64,000 nt of DNA from JAIOSM01 sp964565415 (GTDB taxonomy: Bacteria > Desulfobacterota > Desulfobacteria > Desulfobacterales > Desulfobacteraceae), in NCBI GenBank assembly GCA_964565415.1, contig CAZMEX010000003.1:1-64000 (forward strand). Direction: 5' to 3'. A program made the position numbers and the translations under genes. Numbering within the stretch: position 1 is the first letter of the stretch; the number at the start of each line of letters is the position of its first letter. The notes below the pieces were generated by a model. It was not told where the DNA came from. It did not search any database and saw nothing but the letters and a program-made list of their open reading frames with translations. Of the stretch, positions 1 to 8,437 are shown piece after piece.

Positions 1-980
1 ACAATTGAGAAGGCACTTTCCACAGTTTTTTCTTGATCAGGGTTAACAAGGCAGCAGGTGGCAGGTGAAAGCATACTTCTCTTTAACATATGGTTAATAT
101 CAATGCCCTTTTTTGCCAGAGTCTGCCAGACACTTTCAAGCTGGGCTGTCAATGTTTCCATATTCTCTTTTGCAAAGATTTCAAAACCTGTAGGGACAAT
201 TCCCCAGACAAGAACACCATCATTATCAAGAAATCTCTTTATTGAAGGAGCGTAGGATGAAAAGATTTCTGCGTTTGTGTGAATATCAAGGGAGAGAATA
301 TCCATATCCATGCCCAGTAAAAAATCCCAGTCAGGATTACCACACAGATGTATGCCGCGGGGTCTTTCAATTGTCGAGAAAAAAAGATCAAGATCATCTT
401 TTGCCTTAAGGTCATTATAACCTGCCATGGAAGAAAAAAGAAACTGAAGACCAGGCTCATCAATAAACATAAAGGCATTTTTATTTAGAGCCTTGAGCCT
501 GGAGAGTTGGACATTAATTCTTTTTGCCATAAATTCAAACATAAAGGGACGTACAGTGTCATCAAAAAGGATGGGGCGTTCATCCTGGTCCAAAACATTA
601 AAACCAAAGCTGATGGGACCCTCAAGCTGTCCTCTTATGGCAGGTCTGTCCGACAGGTCCATTTGAAGAAATTTATGGTAAACTACTGAATACTCTTCAC
701 TGATATCAAAATATAGAGGGTCTTCAAAGTGAGCAAGGGTTTCTTCCAGTTCCAGAATGAATTTATCCATGGAGAACTTTAAAGTCCTATTTTCCAGATC
801 AAGAAGAATGCCTGGAAAATGTTCCCCTGCCTGGACATACATATCTTCAAAATAGCTGTAATTGGGAAGCTGGGGCCAAAAAGGGATATCCATTGACAAA
901 GCAGTCTTAAGGGCTTGGTCAGCATCCAGATGTGGCATAACTGCCATGGCTGTTGTTAAAAGATTTCCAGGTATGGGCAT
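1..980 (-). CDS. MetE/UROD-like zinc-dependent methyltransferase (partial, 3' end off window)
   Basis: Read by hand on the minus strand from an ATG at 980 behind a strong AAAGGAGG; the frame stays open to the window edge, about 326 residues. Visible landmarks are QLEGPISFG, IDEPGLQF, HLCGNPDWD, LSLDIHT, WGIVPTG and SPATCCLVNPD. These match the C-terminal catalytic half of cobalamin-independent methionine synthase (MetE) and the related UROD-fold methyltransferases. The His-x-Cys of HLCG and the Cys of TCCL correspond to the zinc ligands that activate a thiol acceptor. There is no MetE N-terminal half, so it resembles short 'core' MetE enzymes, some of which use methyl-corrinoid donors. The acceptor and donor are not shown by the sequence. 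The ribosome binding site lies across the end of the upstream rubredoxin gene, so the two are probably cotranscribed. Confidence 0.75.
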   Translation of the reverse strand, partial: MPIPGNLLTTAMAVMPHLDADQALKTALSMDIPFWPQLPNYSYFEDMYVQAGEHFPGILLDLENRTLKFSMDKFILELEETLAHFEDPLYFDISEEYSVVYHKFLQMDLSDRPAIRGQLEGPISFGFNVLDQDERPILFDDTVRPFMFEFMAKRINVQLSRLKALNKNAFMFIDEPGLQFLFSSMAGYNDLKAKDDLDLFFSTIERPRGIHLCGNPDWDFLLGMDMDILSLDIHTNAEIFSSYAPSIKRFLDNDGVLVWGIVPTGFEIFAKENMETLTAQLESVWQTLAKKGIDINHMLKRSMLSPATCCLVNPDQEKTVESAFSI

Positions 981-989
981 TATCCTCCT

Positions 990-1154
990 TTACTCTTCTA
1001 TCTTTTCAAATTCTTCTTTACCAACAAAACACACAGGGCACTGCCAGTCATCTGGCAGATCCTCAAAACTTGTTCCAGGAGGAATCTTCTCTTCAGGGTC
1101 ACCCAACGCGGGATCATAAACATATTCACAGGGGATACACAAATATTTATCCAT
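990..1154 (-). CDS. Rubredoxin
   Basis: A 54-residue protein missed by length-limited gene finding. It starts at ATG 1154 (upstream GGAGAAAAA) and ends with TAA at 990-992. It has the rubredoxin iron-site pattern: a CIPC pair at residues 6-9 followed by EYVYDP, the GTSFEDLPDDW stretch, and a CPVC pair at 39-42. Rubredoxin is a small cytoplasmic one-electron carrier; in anaerobes it typically feeds oxygen- or superoxide-reducing enzymes. The stop codon lies within the ribosome binding region of the MetE-like gene downstream, so the two form a tight pair. Why a rubredoxin sits with a methyltransferase is not evident. Confidence 0.92.
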   Translation of the reverse strand: MDKYLCIPCEYVYDPALGDPEEKIPPGTSFEDLPDDWQCPVCFVGKEEFEKIEE

Positions 1155-1270
1155 TTTTTCTCCTTTTATTATTTTAGATTTATAATATACTGACTTTTCT
1201 CTCCATTATACCAAGTATTTAAAATAATTCTATTGTTTTTACGGGTTAATTATATCTGTTTTCATATGTC

Positions 1271-1307
1271 TTGACAGAGAATAAAATAGTGAGTAAGGTT
1301 TACTTAC
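1271..1307 (+). promoter_or_regulatory. Promoter with overlapping palindrome upstream of the TetR gene
   Basis: A perfect TTGACA -35 hexamer at 1271-1276 is followed 17 bases later by a weak -10 candidate (TAAGGT, 1294-1299). A GTAAG-N5-CTTAC palindrome at 1293-1307 overlaps that -10. This is the usual geometry of a TetR-family autorepressor site, and the palindrome ends 28 bases before the regulator's ATG. Assignment as the operator of the adjacent regulator is inference. Confidence 0.5.
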
Positions 1308-1334
1308 CTGATAAATTACAAAGAGGTTTTTCAA

Positions 1335-1919
1335 ATGAAAACAAATAATCCGCCCGGAAAAATTAAAATAATGAAGTCGCTTTCACATCTCATGGAAAAA
1401 AAAGATTTTGATTCCATTACCATTTCAGAAATAGCATTGCAGGCAGGAGTGACAGAAGGGCTTATCTATAAGTATTTTAAAGATAAAAAAGAGCTGCTCT
1501 ATAAAATATTAGAGGAGCATTTTCAAGTTTTCCAGAAGAAAATCGACAAAACCATTAAAAATAAGCCTGATGCCATCAAGAAGCTGGAGGTTATTATCAA
1601 TACGAGTCTTGAGTCCTGGACTAAAAGCAAGGTGTTTGCGAAAATACTGCTGCTGGAAGTCAGAAGTTATCCTGATTATTATAAAAGCCGCGCCTATGAG
1701 TTGATTAAGGTATATGCTAAAACTGTGGCAACCATTATTGAGCAGGGTGTTGCAGCCGGTGATATAAAAAAAGAGACTGACCATCGGATCCTTACAAAAA
1801 TTATAATTGGTGCCATAGAACACGCTTGTATCGGGGATATAATATTTGAAAGAGATATTGATATCAATTATGTTTCAAATAATATATGTAACACAATCTT
1901 TAAAGGAATTCAGCCATGA
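1335..1919 (+). CDS. TetR/AcrR family transcriptional regulator
   Basis: A 194-residue protein behind an AAGAGG motif. Residues about 5-60 form the TetR DNA-binding domain, recognisable from SLSHLMEKKDFDSITISEIA, then AGVTEGLIYKYFKDKKEL. The C-terminal helices (about 65-190) form the ligand-binding and dimer domain and have no diagnostic motif. The stop codon overlaps the ATG of the acyl-CoA synthetase in an ATGA arrangement, so both are made from one transcript. The ligand is therefore plausibly an acyl-CoA or organic acid linked to that enzyme (inference). The upstream palindrome suggests autoregulation. Confidence 0.9.
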   Translation: MKTNNPPGKIKIMKSLSHLMEKKDFDSITISEIALQAGVTEGLIYKYFKDKKELLYKILEEHFQVFQKKIDKTIKNKPDAIKKLEVIINTSLESWTKSKVFAKILLLEVRSYPDYYKSRAYELIKVYAKTVATIIEQGVAAGDIKKETDHRILTKIIIGAIEHACIGDIIFERDIDINYVSNNICNTIFKGIQP

Positions 1920-4129
1920 AAAAGCATGCTATTGTAGATGAACTGATTGAAAAAAGTGTGAACTCAAGCTCAAATATGATTTTAGAAGATGATGCAAAAA
2001 AAATCCTTAAGACCTGTGATATTAACGTTGTTAAAGAAGAGATTGCCTTGACCATTGAACAAGCATGCAAAAAAGCTGAAACAACAGGCTTTCCTGTTGT
2101 GCTTAAGGCTCTTTGTTCCAACTTTGCACATAAAAGTGAAAATGAACTTGTTAAGACAGGATTGCATACCATTGACGAGGTGAAAAAGGCCGGGGCGCAA
2201 ATATTAAAAAACAGCTCTGATAATTTTGAAAAATTTCTTATTCAGCCCATGGTTCAAGGGAGGCGTGAATTTGTAGCTGGAGTGTTTAAAGATCCTCAAT
2301 TTGGCTCCGTTATCATGTTTGGGCTGGGCGGTATATTTACAGAAGCACTGAATGATGTGGTGTTCAAAATTGCACCCATTGACAAGGCTGATGTTTTATC
2401 AATGGTGGATGAACTTTTATCAAAAAAACTTCTGCAGGATTTTCGAGGAGAAAAAGCTGTTGATATAGAGAGTATCAACCAGGTTCTCCTTGGACTTTCT
2501 AATCTTGCCGTAGAGTATCCTGCCATTAAAGAGATTGATATAAACCCCCTTATTGCCACAAAAACTGGTGATCTTATTGCAGTGGATGCATTAATTATTA
2601 CTGAAAAAATCAAAGATCTATCAAGTTCAAATAAAAAAAGTATTAAAATTGATAAGAATATTTTAAAATCGTGTTTTTATCCTGAATCCATTGCTTTTAT
2701 TGGTGCATCTTCAACCCTTGGCAAATGGGGTCATTTTCTTGTGGTCAACACCTTGAGTGGCAAATATAAAGGAGATACCTTTCTTGTGAATCCCAAAGGC
2801 GGTAAAATTTTGGGAAAACATGTTTACAAGTCAGTGTTGGAAATAAAAGAAAAAATTGACCTGGTAGTTGTCACTATTCCAGCTCCAAAAGTTGTTGAAT
2901 TACTGCCCCACCTTAAAGAAAAAAATATTAGAGGCATGCTGCTAATCACATCTGGATTCAAAGAGACAGGTAAAGATGGCGCGATTTTAGAAAAAGAGCT
3001 TGTGGCAAAAGCTGAAAAGTATGGCATTCTAATTTTAGGACCTAATACAATGGGGATAACCAACCCCCATATTAATCTGTTTTGCAGTGGATCAAAAGTA
3101 GAGCCATTGCCCGGATCCACGGCACTTGTATGCCAATCTGGCAACCTTGGCACCCAGCTTCTTGCCTTTGCAGAGCAGCAGGAGATTGGAATAAGAGCAT
3201 TCAGTGGATCAGGAAACGAGGCAATGGTCACAATTGAAGACTACATGGAGACCTTTGAGACTGATGACCTTACCAGGACTGTTGTCCTCTACATTGAAAG
3301 CGTTAAACAGGGTCGAAGATTCTTTGAATCTGCCTCAAGGGTTTCTAAGAAAAAACCTGTTATTGTATTAAATGGCGGGCGTACCAAGGCAGGCAACAAG
3401 GCTGCTTTAAGCCATACTGGTGCCATGGCATCCAACTCAAAGATTTTTTCAGCAGCTTTAAAGCAGGCCGGTGTAATTGAAGTCAACCAACCCATGGATC
3501 TACTTGATCTTTCTGCTGTATTTTCATCTCTTCCTCTTCCCCAAGGTAATAGAGTCGCTATTATGACTCTGGGTGGCGGCTGGGGTGTGGTGGCAACAGA
3601 TTTATGTGTGGAAAATAACCTTTTAGTTCCAAAGCTTTCTGACTCCATAACTTCTAAACTTGATAGTATATTACCCCCTTTCTGGAGTAAGGCAAACCCG
3701 GTTGATATTGTTGGAGAAAGAGACCCTGATATACCCATCACAACTTCAGAAGAGCTTATTAAATGGGAAGGATGTGATGCCTTAATTCACCTTGGGATCC
3801 ATGGCCAGGGTATTCTTGGGCAGAAAATGTTAGCAGGGCTTTCTAAAATAGATAGCTCTTATTCAAAAAAAGAGATTAAGGCTGTCAAGGATATGATTAT
3901 TGCGATGGAAAAAAACTATATTGATCATATTATAAACTTAAGTGAAAAGTATGAAAAACCAATTATCGGGGTAAGTCTTCTGGTTGACGATGAGTCAAAA
4001 ACCTTGTACAGAAAAGAGGGGAAAAAATATAAAGGGGTATTTTTCCCAACTCCTGAAAGAGCAGTAAAAGCCCTTGCAGGGATGTGTCGGTATAAAAAGT
4101 GGACAGACAAAAAGGAGCTCATATTGTGA
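1916..4129 (+). CDS. ADP-forming acyl-CoA synthetase (acetate--CoA ligase family), fused beta-alpha form
   Basis: A 737-residue fusion. The N-terminal part (about 1-235) is an ATP-grasp domain, with motifs such as GFPVVLKALCSNFAHKS and EIDINPLIA. It is followed by a CoA-binding Rossmann domain (about 250-345, YPESIAFIGASSTLGKWG) and succinyl-CoA-ligase-like domains (about 350-650). KAALSHTGAMAS contains the histidine that is phosphorylated in this family. The enzyme interconverts acyl-CoA, ADP and phosphate with the free acid, CoA and ATP, so it can conserve energy during acid production or activate acids. The substrate cannot be told from sequence. A roughly 60-residue insertion with a KYEKP motif precedes the C-terminal GVFFPTPERAVKALA segment. 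It is coupled to the TetR gene upstream and to the membrane protein downstream. Confidence 0.9.
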   Translation: MKKHAIVDELIEKSVNSSSNMILEDDAKKILKTCDINVVKEEIALTIEQACKKAETTGFPVVLKALCSNFAHKSENELVKTGLHTIDEVKKAGAQILKNSSDNFEKFLIQPMVQGRREFVAGVFKDPQFGSVIMFGLGGIFTEALNDVVFKIAPIDKADVLSMVDELLSKKLLQDFRGEKAVDIESINQVLLGLSNLAVEYPAIKEIDINPLIATKTGDLIAVDALIITEKIKDLSSSNKKSIKIDKNILKSCFYPESIAFIGASSTLGKWGHFLVVNTLSGKYKGDTFLVNPKGGKILGKHVYKSVLEIKEKIDLVVVTIPAPKVVELLPHLKEKNIRGMLLITSGFKETGKDGAILEKELVAKAEKYGILILGPNTMGITNPHINLFCSGSKVEPLPGSTALVCQSGNLGTQLLAFAEQQEIGIRAFSGSGNEAMVTIEDYMETFETDDLTRTVVLYIESVKQGRRFFESASRVSKKKPVIVLNGGRTKAGNKAALSHTGAMASNSKIFSAALKQAGVIEVNQPMDLLDLSAVFSSLPLPQGNRVAIMTLGGGWGVVATDLCVENNLLVPKLSDSITSKLDSILPPFWSKANPVDIVGERDPDIPITTSEELIKWEGCDALIHLGIHGQGILGQKMLAGLSKIDSSYSKKEIKAVKDMIIAMEKNYIDHIINLSEKYEKPIIGVSLLVDDESKTLYRKEGKKYKGVFFPTPERAVKALAGMCRYKKWTDKKELIL

Positions 4130-5187
4130 AAAAAGAAGAGTTAGACATTTCCCACTATTTTTTATTTATGCTTATCTTTACAGCTCTTTTTATGTGCTAC
4201 AAAATGATCAATATCTACCTTAATCCGATTATATTGGGGTTGATTCTGGCAATTTTGGCAAAGCCTTTATATGAATGGATGCTCAAAAAAGTAAAAGGAA
4301 GAAAAAGCCTTGCTTCAGGTATTATATGTACTCTTCTTATTGTTGTAATTGTATTTCCTTTTATGATTTTATTTTCCCTGGTTATAAAACAGGGTATTGT
4401 CTCTTTTAATGCAATTAATGACTGGGTTGCAGCAGGAAATTTTGCAAAGCTTATGCCATTATATGAAAAGTATATCCCCCAGACAGCCCTTTTAAATGAT
4501 ATTGATTTTAAGGCAACCATTACAACCATATCAACAAACAGTGGAAAATTCTTAATTCAAAAAAGCGGAACCATTGCAGGTAATATATCTTCTGCTTTTA
4601 TCAATTTCGGGTTAATGATCTTTGTTTTCTTTTTTGTATTGCAAAATGAAAAAAAAATGTTTGATTATATTTTCCACCTTATTCCTCTTTCCAACAGTCA
4701 CGAAACAATTCTCATAGATAAAATAAAGGCTGTCTCAAAATCAGCTTTGCTTGGCACCTTAGTCACATCAGCAGGTCAGGGATTTGCCGGAGGGATTGCC
4801 TTTGCCATCTGTGGGCTGCCGGGATTTTTCTGGGGAGCTGTCATGGGATTTGCATCACTTATTCCAGTGGTTGGAACAGCACTTGTCTGGCTGCCCGCTG
4901 CAATTTTCCTTTTTATCATTGGGAACATAAAACTTGGCATCTTTATGATTATATGGTGTGTTGTGGTAGTGGGGATGATTGATAACTTTGTACGTCCGCT
5001 GTTCATGAGCGGTTCTGCTGATATGAGTGGTATTCTTATCTTTTTCTCAATACTTGGGGGATTAAACCTGTTTGGACTTTCAGGGCTTCTCTATGGACCT
5101 TTAGTGTTTGCATTGACTATGGTTCTTTTTTATATTTATGAACTTGAATTTTCCTCATTTCTAGAAAAACAGGACAAAAGGATTTAA
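4126..5187 (+). CDS. AI-2E family transporter (PerM/UPF0118-like membrane protein)
   Basis: I chose the GTG at 4126 because it overlaps the previous stop in GTGA and sits behind AAGGAG; an in-frame ATG at 4099 would overlap the upstream gene by 31 bases. The 353-residue product has about seven to eight hydrophobic helices: two near the N terminus, a polar loop of about 90 residues, then a C-terminal bundle. It carries the family landmarks GFASLIPVVGTALVWLPAA and an FVRPLF segment. Members are proposed exporters of small molecules, but AI-2 transport is established for few of them. Its coupling to an acyl-CoA ligase could mean it moves an organic acid; this is inference. Confidence 0.88.
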   Translation: MKKEELDISHYFLFMLIFTALFMCYKMINIYLNPIILGLILAILAKPLYEWMLKKVKGRKSLASGIICTLLIVVIVFPFMILFSLVIKQGIVSFNAINDWVAAGNFAKLMPLYEKYIPQTALLNDIDFKATITTISTNSGKFLIQKSGTIAGNISSAFINFGLMIFVFFFVLQNEKKMFDYIFHLIPLSNSHETILIDKIKAVSKSALLGTLVTSAGQGFAGGIAFAICGLPGFFWGAVMGFASLIPVVGTALVWLPAAIFLFIIGNIKLGIFMIIWCVVVVGMIDNFVRPLFMSGSADMSGILIFFSILGGLNLFGLSGLLYGPLVFALTMVLFYIYELEFSSFLEKQDKRI

Positions 5188-5190
5188 AAA

Positions 5191-6225
5191 TTGAGACTAA
5201 GACTTGCCTGTTACATCAGTATCTTTGTAACTCTATATATTGTCGGGTTTTCTGCTAGGCTTTACCCGGCAGGTCTTAAGCAGAAACACTCCATCCATGG
5301 TAAAACAATGGGTACATTTTACCATATTGTAATTTATACCCAGAAAAAAGTTAATGCTGCCCATTTAAAGCAAAAAATTGATGTTCAGCTGAATATGCTA
5401 AACAGCCAAATGTCTCTTTACATAAAATCAAGTGAGATATCAAAATTTAATAAAGCCTGCAAAGGCGAGACCATAAAAGTTTCCAGAGACTTTTACAAAG
5501 TTATGAAGCAGGCAAAAAAACTGTATCTTTTAACTGATGGGGCATGGGATGGTACAATTAGAGTGCTTTTAGAGCTTTGGAATTTTGACAGATCAACAAT
5601 AAATGCTCCAGATATCCCTGGTGAACAGCAAATTAAAAATTTATTAGGAAAAACAGGCTTTGATAATATAATTGTTGCTGATAAGCAATTAATAAAAAAA
5701 ATCTCTGGTTTAAGCCTTGATCTTGGTTCCATTGCAAAAGGATATGGTGTTGACGTGGTTACACGTTTGCTAAAAGGATCAGGTTATAAAGACTTTTTTG
5801 TGGAAATTGGTGGTGAAGTTTATGTGGCAGGGAAAAAAGGTTACAAAAAAAAATGGAAGCTTGGAATTGTCAATCCAAAAAAAAACAGCCTCAAACCATA
5901 TAAGATTATAAAAGTATCTGACAAAGCAGTAGCAACCAGTGGAACCTATTTAAATTTTTTAAAAATTAATGGGAAGGTCTATTCCCACATTATAAATCCC
6001 AAAACCGGCTGGCCTGTTGATAATAAAATCATCAGTGTCTCTGTAATTGCCCAGAACTGTATGATTGCGGACGGACTTGCCACAGGTCTGATGGTTATGG
6101 GAAGACAAAAAGGGATTGACCTTGTTGAAAGCCTGGATAATGTTGAGTGCATGATTCTTATTAAAAACAGGAATCAACCATTGGAACCATTTTTTTCCAA
6201 GGGTTTTGTCAAGTATTTGTATTGA
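5191..6225 (+). CDS. apbE: FAD:protein FMN transferase ApbE
   Basis: A TTG start at 5191 behind AAAGGAT, three bases after the preceding stop. The 344-residue protein begins with an uncleaved or signal-peptide-like hydrophobic helix (about 5-25) without a clear lipobox Cys. ApbE motifs follow in order: TMGTFYHI, GAWDGTIRVLLELWNF, LDLGSIAKGYGVD, EIGGEVYVAGKK, ATSGTY and HIINPKTGWPV. ApbE attaches FMN through a phosphoester bond to Thr or Ser of flavoproteins such as RnfG/RnfD or NqrB/NqrC on the outer face of the membrane, using FAD and magnesium. No target protein is encoded nearby. It is the last gene of the TetR-acyl-CoA ligase operon. Confidence 0.93.
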   Translation: MRLRLACYISIFVTLYIVGFSARLYPAGLKQKHSIHGKTMGTFYHIVIYTQKKVNAAHLKQKIDVQLNMLNSQMSLYIKSSEISKFNKACKGETIKVSRDFYKVMKQAKKLYLLTDGAWDGTIRVLLELWNFDRSTINAPDIPGEQQIKNLLGKTGFDNIIVADKQLIKKISGLSLDLGSIAKGYGVDVVTRLLKGSGYKDFFVEIGGEVYVAGKKGYKKKWKLGIVNPKKNSLKPYKIIKVSDKAVATSGTYLNFLKINGKVYSHIINPKTGWPVDNKIISVSVIAQNCMIADGLATGLMVMGRQKGIDLVESLDNVECMILIKNRNQPLEPFFSKGFVKYLY

Positions 6226-6240
6226 ATATATTATAAGATA

Positions 6241-6273
6241 CAGATCATGTTGACATGGTGCCAACATGATCTG
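6241..6273. terminator. Perfect 12-bp hairpin between convergent apbE and ferritin genes
   Basis: CAGATCATGTTG at 6241-6252 pairs exactly with CAACATGATCTG at 6262-6273 around a 9-base loop. It lies 16 bases after the apbE stop and 10 bases beyond the ferritin stop, so it could act for both strands. No T-tract follows on either strand, so factor-independent termination is not certain. Confidence 0.5.
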
Positions 6274-6282
6274 CTAAACATA

Positions 6283-6789
6283 TTATTTGGCAGGTGGTGT
6301 AAAAGTCCTTGCTGCCAACTCCTTGTTCATCATCAAAAGACCATTGCCTTCCTTGCCTATAAGTTTCAGCTTATTAACAATCGCTTCCATGGAGGCCTCT
6401 TCTTCAACCTGTTCATCAACAAACCAGTTAAGAAAACTTCTTGCTGCATGATCATTTTCAGCAATGGCAACATCCATTAAATCATTAATCAGTTTTGTAA
6501 CAAACTGTTCATGTTCATATGCCAGCTGGAACACTTCCAGGGGCGATTTAAAATCTGTTTTTGGCATGTCAATCTGGGATAAAACAACCCTGCCGCCACG
6601 TTCATTTAAAAAGTGATACATTTTCATGGCATGAAATCTCTCTTCTTCCACCTGAATTAAAAAGAAATTCTCAAATCCATCCAACCCTGCAGAGTTGAAA
6701 TATGATGCCATGGACAGGTAATAATATTCAGAAAACAACTCTTTATTGATCTGATAGTTGAGTGCATCCTGCAATTTTTGTGAAATCAT
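6283..6789 (-). CDS. Ferritin (bacterial non-heme type)
   Basis: A 168-residue protein from ATG 6789, chosen because GGAGG lies four bases upstream; the longer reading to 6849 has no such signal. The four-helix ferroxidase pattern is visible: INKELFSEYYYLSMASYF (first Glu and Tyr ligands), EEERFHAMKMYHFLNERGG (Glu and His ligands), an HEQFVTKLIND helix, and a FVDEQVEEE helix carrying the last acidic ligands. Ferritin stores iron and detoxifies ferrous iron with oxygen or peroxide, a useful function in a sulfate reducer rich in iron-sulfur and heme proteins. It is monocistronic and convergent with apbE. Confidence 0.95.
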   Translation of the reverse strand: MISQKLQDALNYQINKELFSEYYYLSMASYFNSAGLDGFENFFLIQVEEERFHAMKMYHFLNERGGRVVLSQIDMPKTDFKSPLEVFQLAYEHEQFVTKLINDLMDVAIAENDHAARSFLNWFVDEQVEEEASMEAIVNKLKLIGKEGNGLLMMNKELAARTFTPPAK

Positions 6790-6937
6790 GATACCTCCAT
6801 TTTTGGTTAATCTAAGAATATAAAATAGTGCATGATTATAAAATATCAACTTAATAATCTATCTTCTTTGTTAATCTCTTTTTAAACACACCCTTTATAT
6901 TATAAAGTAGATATTTAAAATAAATATTTATGGTTTC

Positions 6938-6965
6938 TTGACACAATATGGTAAACCATTATAAA
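6938..6965 (+). promoter_or_regulatory. Candidate sigma-70 promoter for the tat genes
   Basis: TTGACA at 6938-6943 and TATAAA at 6960-6965 are separated by 16 bases, 37 bases before the tatA/B start codon. A small ATGGT-AA-ACCAT inverted repeat (6949-6960) sits between the hexamers. Confidence 0.5.
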
Positions 6966-7002
6966 TATAGTGTTTATAAAAATTTTAAAGGAGTAATAAA
7001 AA

Positions 7003-7540
7003 ATGTTTGGTCTTGGAATGCCTGAAATTTTGCTTATACTCGCCTTGGCCCTTATTATTATAGGTCCAAAAAAATTACCGGACCTTGCTAAAACCCTTGG
7101 GAAATCCATGAGAGAGTTTAAAGGAGCTGCCCAGGATTTTAAAAACAGTATGGATATAGAATCTACAATTACTGATATTGACCCGCCTGCTGATGAAATA
7201 AAAAAAAATATAGAAGAAGCCAATAAAAAACTTGAAGAGGATAATGATAAAAAAGAGGATAATGATCATGATAACAGTGCCTCTGATAAAGATGCTGATT
7301 TTGAAACTGAAAAAGATACAGAGGCCTTAAATGATGACCTGAAGAAAAAAGTTGATGACACCCCTGACAATACAGCAGTAAAANNNNNNNNNNNNNNNNN
7401 NNNNNNNNNNNNNNNNNNNNNNNNNNNNNNNNNNNNNNNNNNNNNNNNNNNNNNNNNNNNNNNNNNNNNNNNNNNNNNNNNNNGACAATACAGCAGTAAA
7501 AAAAGATGGGCAGGATAGCAATGGAGAAATTTCAAAATAA
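7003..7540 (+). CDS. Twin-arginine translocase subunit TatA/TatB (interrupted by assembly gap)
   Basis: ATG 7003 behind AAAGGAG. The N terminus MFGLGMPEILLILALALII is the short membrane anchor. It is followed by the GPKKLPDLAKTLGK hinge and an amphipathic helix, typical of TatA/TatB. A Lys/Asp/Glu-rich tail follows. At 7384-7483 the sequence is a run of 100 N. The 18 bases before and after the gap are identical, and reading after the gap in the frame DNTAVKKDGQDSNGEISK gives a stop at 7538-7540 overlapping the tatC ATG in TAATG. If the flanking copies are one sequence, the protein is about 139 residues. TatA/B forms the pore or receptor with TatC for folded, cofactor-bearing periplasmic proteins. 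TatA versus TatB cannot be decided. Confidence 0.88.
7384..7483. other. Assembly gap (100 N) flanked by an identical 18-base sequence
   Basis: Exactly 100 unknown bases, the conventional placeholder for a gap of unknown size. The 18 bases ending at 7383 are repeated from 7484. The gap lies inside the acidic tail of the Tat subunit gene. Confidence 0.97.
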
Positions 7541-8331
7541 TGGGTTCAAAAAACAAAACACCTCTTACTGAACACTTGACTGAACTCCGTGATAGATTAA
7601 TGCATTCAGCCATTGCTGTTGGAGTAGGCTTTGTTGCTGCATACTGTTTTAAAGAAAAAATCTTTGCATTTTTAACAGCTCCTCTTATAAAAGCAATGGG
7701 CAGCAATAGCAAGATGATTTTCACAGGTTTGCCCGAAGCTTTTTTTACATATCTTAAAGTTGCACTGCTCGCTGGAGTTGTAATTGCAACCCCTATACTA
7801 TTTTATGAATTCTGGATGTTTATTTCCCCCGGGCTTTACAGCAAGGAAAAAAAGTTTATTCTTCCCCTGGTATTACTCTCCTTATTCTTTTTTCTGATAG
7901 GCTCTTCTTTTGGCTACTTTGTTGTCTTCCCCTTTGGTTTTGAATTTTTTCTTGCCTTTTCCAATGAATCGATTCAAGCCATGCCTTCAATGAAGGAATA
8001 CCTGGGATTTGCTGCAAAAATGCTTTTAGCTTTTGGCTTTGTTTTCGAACTTCCTCTGGTAATAACTTTTATGGCCCGCATGGGACTTGTAAGTGTTGAT
8101 TTCCTTAAAAAAAACAGAAAATATGCAATACTTATCTTCTTTGCAGGTGCAGCCCTTATCACACCCCCTGATGTAATTACCCAGACCATGATGGCAATAC
8201 CTTTAATTATACTTTATGAAATCAGTATTCTTGGAGCAAAATTTTTCCAAAAGGAGAAAAAGACTCAACAGCCAGATGAAGAAATTGACAAGGAGGAAAC
8301 ATCTGATAACAATGATGATGAAATAAAATGA
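7540..8331 (+). CDS. tatC: Sec-independent protein translocase TatC
   Basis: A 263-residue polytopic membrane protein whose ATG overlaps the upstream stop. The N-terminal signature PLTEHLTELRDRLMHS is the cytoplasmic region that recognises the twin-arginine signal peptide. About six transmembrane helices follow, including the FYEFWMFISPGLYSKEK loop and the ALITPPDVITQTMMAIPL segment near the last helices. The C terminus is an acidic tail of about 30 residues. With the preceding TatA/B subunit it forms the Tat system. Likely clients in such an organism are periplasmic hydrogenases and formate dehydrogenases, none of which are in this window. Confidence 0.95.
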   Translation: MGSKNKTPLTEHLTELRDRLMHSAIAVGVGFVAAYCFKEKIFAFLTAPLIKAMGSNSKMIFTGLPEAFFTYLKVALLAGVVIATPILFYEFWMFISPGLYSKEKKFILPLVLLSLFFFLIGSSFGYFVVFPFGFEFFLAFSNESIQAMPSMKEYLGFAAKMLLAFGFVFELPLVITFMARMGLVSVDFLKKNRKYAILIFFAGAALITPPDVITQTMMAIPLIILYEISILGAKFFQKEKKTQQPDEEIDKEETSDNNDDEIK

Positions 8332-8350
8332 AAAAGATTATTATACATAC

Positions 8351-8379
8351 TTGACATAAAAAGATTTTTTGTTTAAAAA
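8351..8379 (+). promoter_or_regulatory. Candidate promoter of the cytochrome c3 gene
   Basis: TTGACA at 8351-8356 and TAAAAA at 8374-8379 with 17-base spacing, about 60 bases before the cytochrome start. It gives the cytochrome gene its own transcription start after tatC. Confidence 0.5.
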
Positions 8380-8437
8380 AGGTTAGCAATATAGTAATAA
8401 TATTGTAAATAAAAAATTAAGAGGGAGTAAAATTGTT

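Noticed and set aside
58..255. Plus-strand open frames within 1-1180
   Set aside because: They are antisense to the MetE-like and rubredoxin genes, whose motifs and ribosome binding sites are clear.
507..689. A 60-residue plus-strand frame
   Set aside because: It lies wholly inside the MetE-like gene on the other strand and has no family features.
7003..7518. A 171-residue open frame reading through the N gap
   Set aside because: 100 N is not a multiple of three, so the frame after the gap is artificial; the alternative frame ends at the tatC start and repeats DNTAVK.
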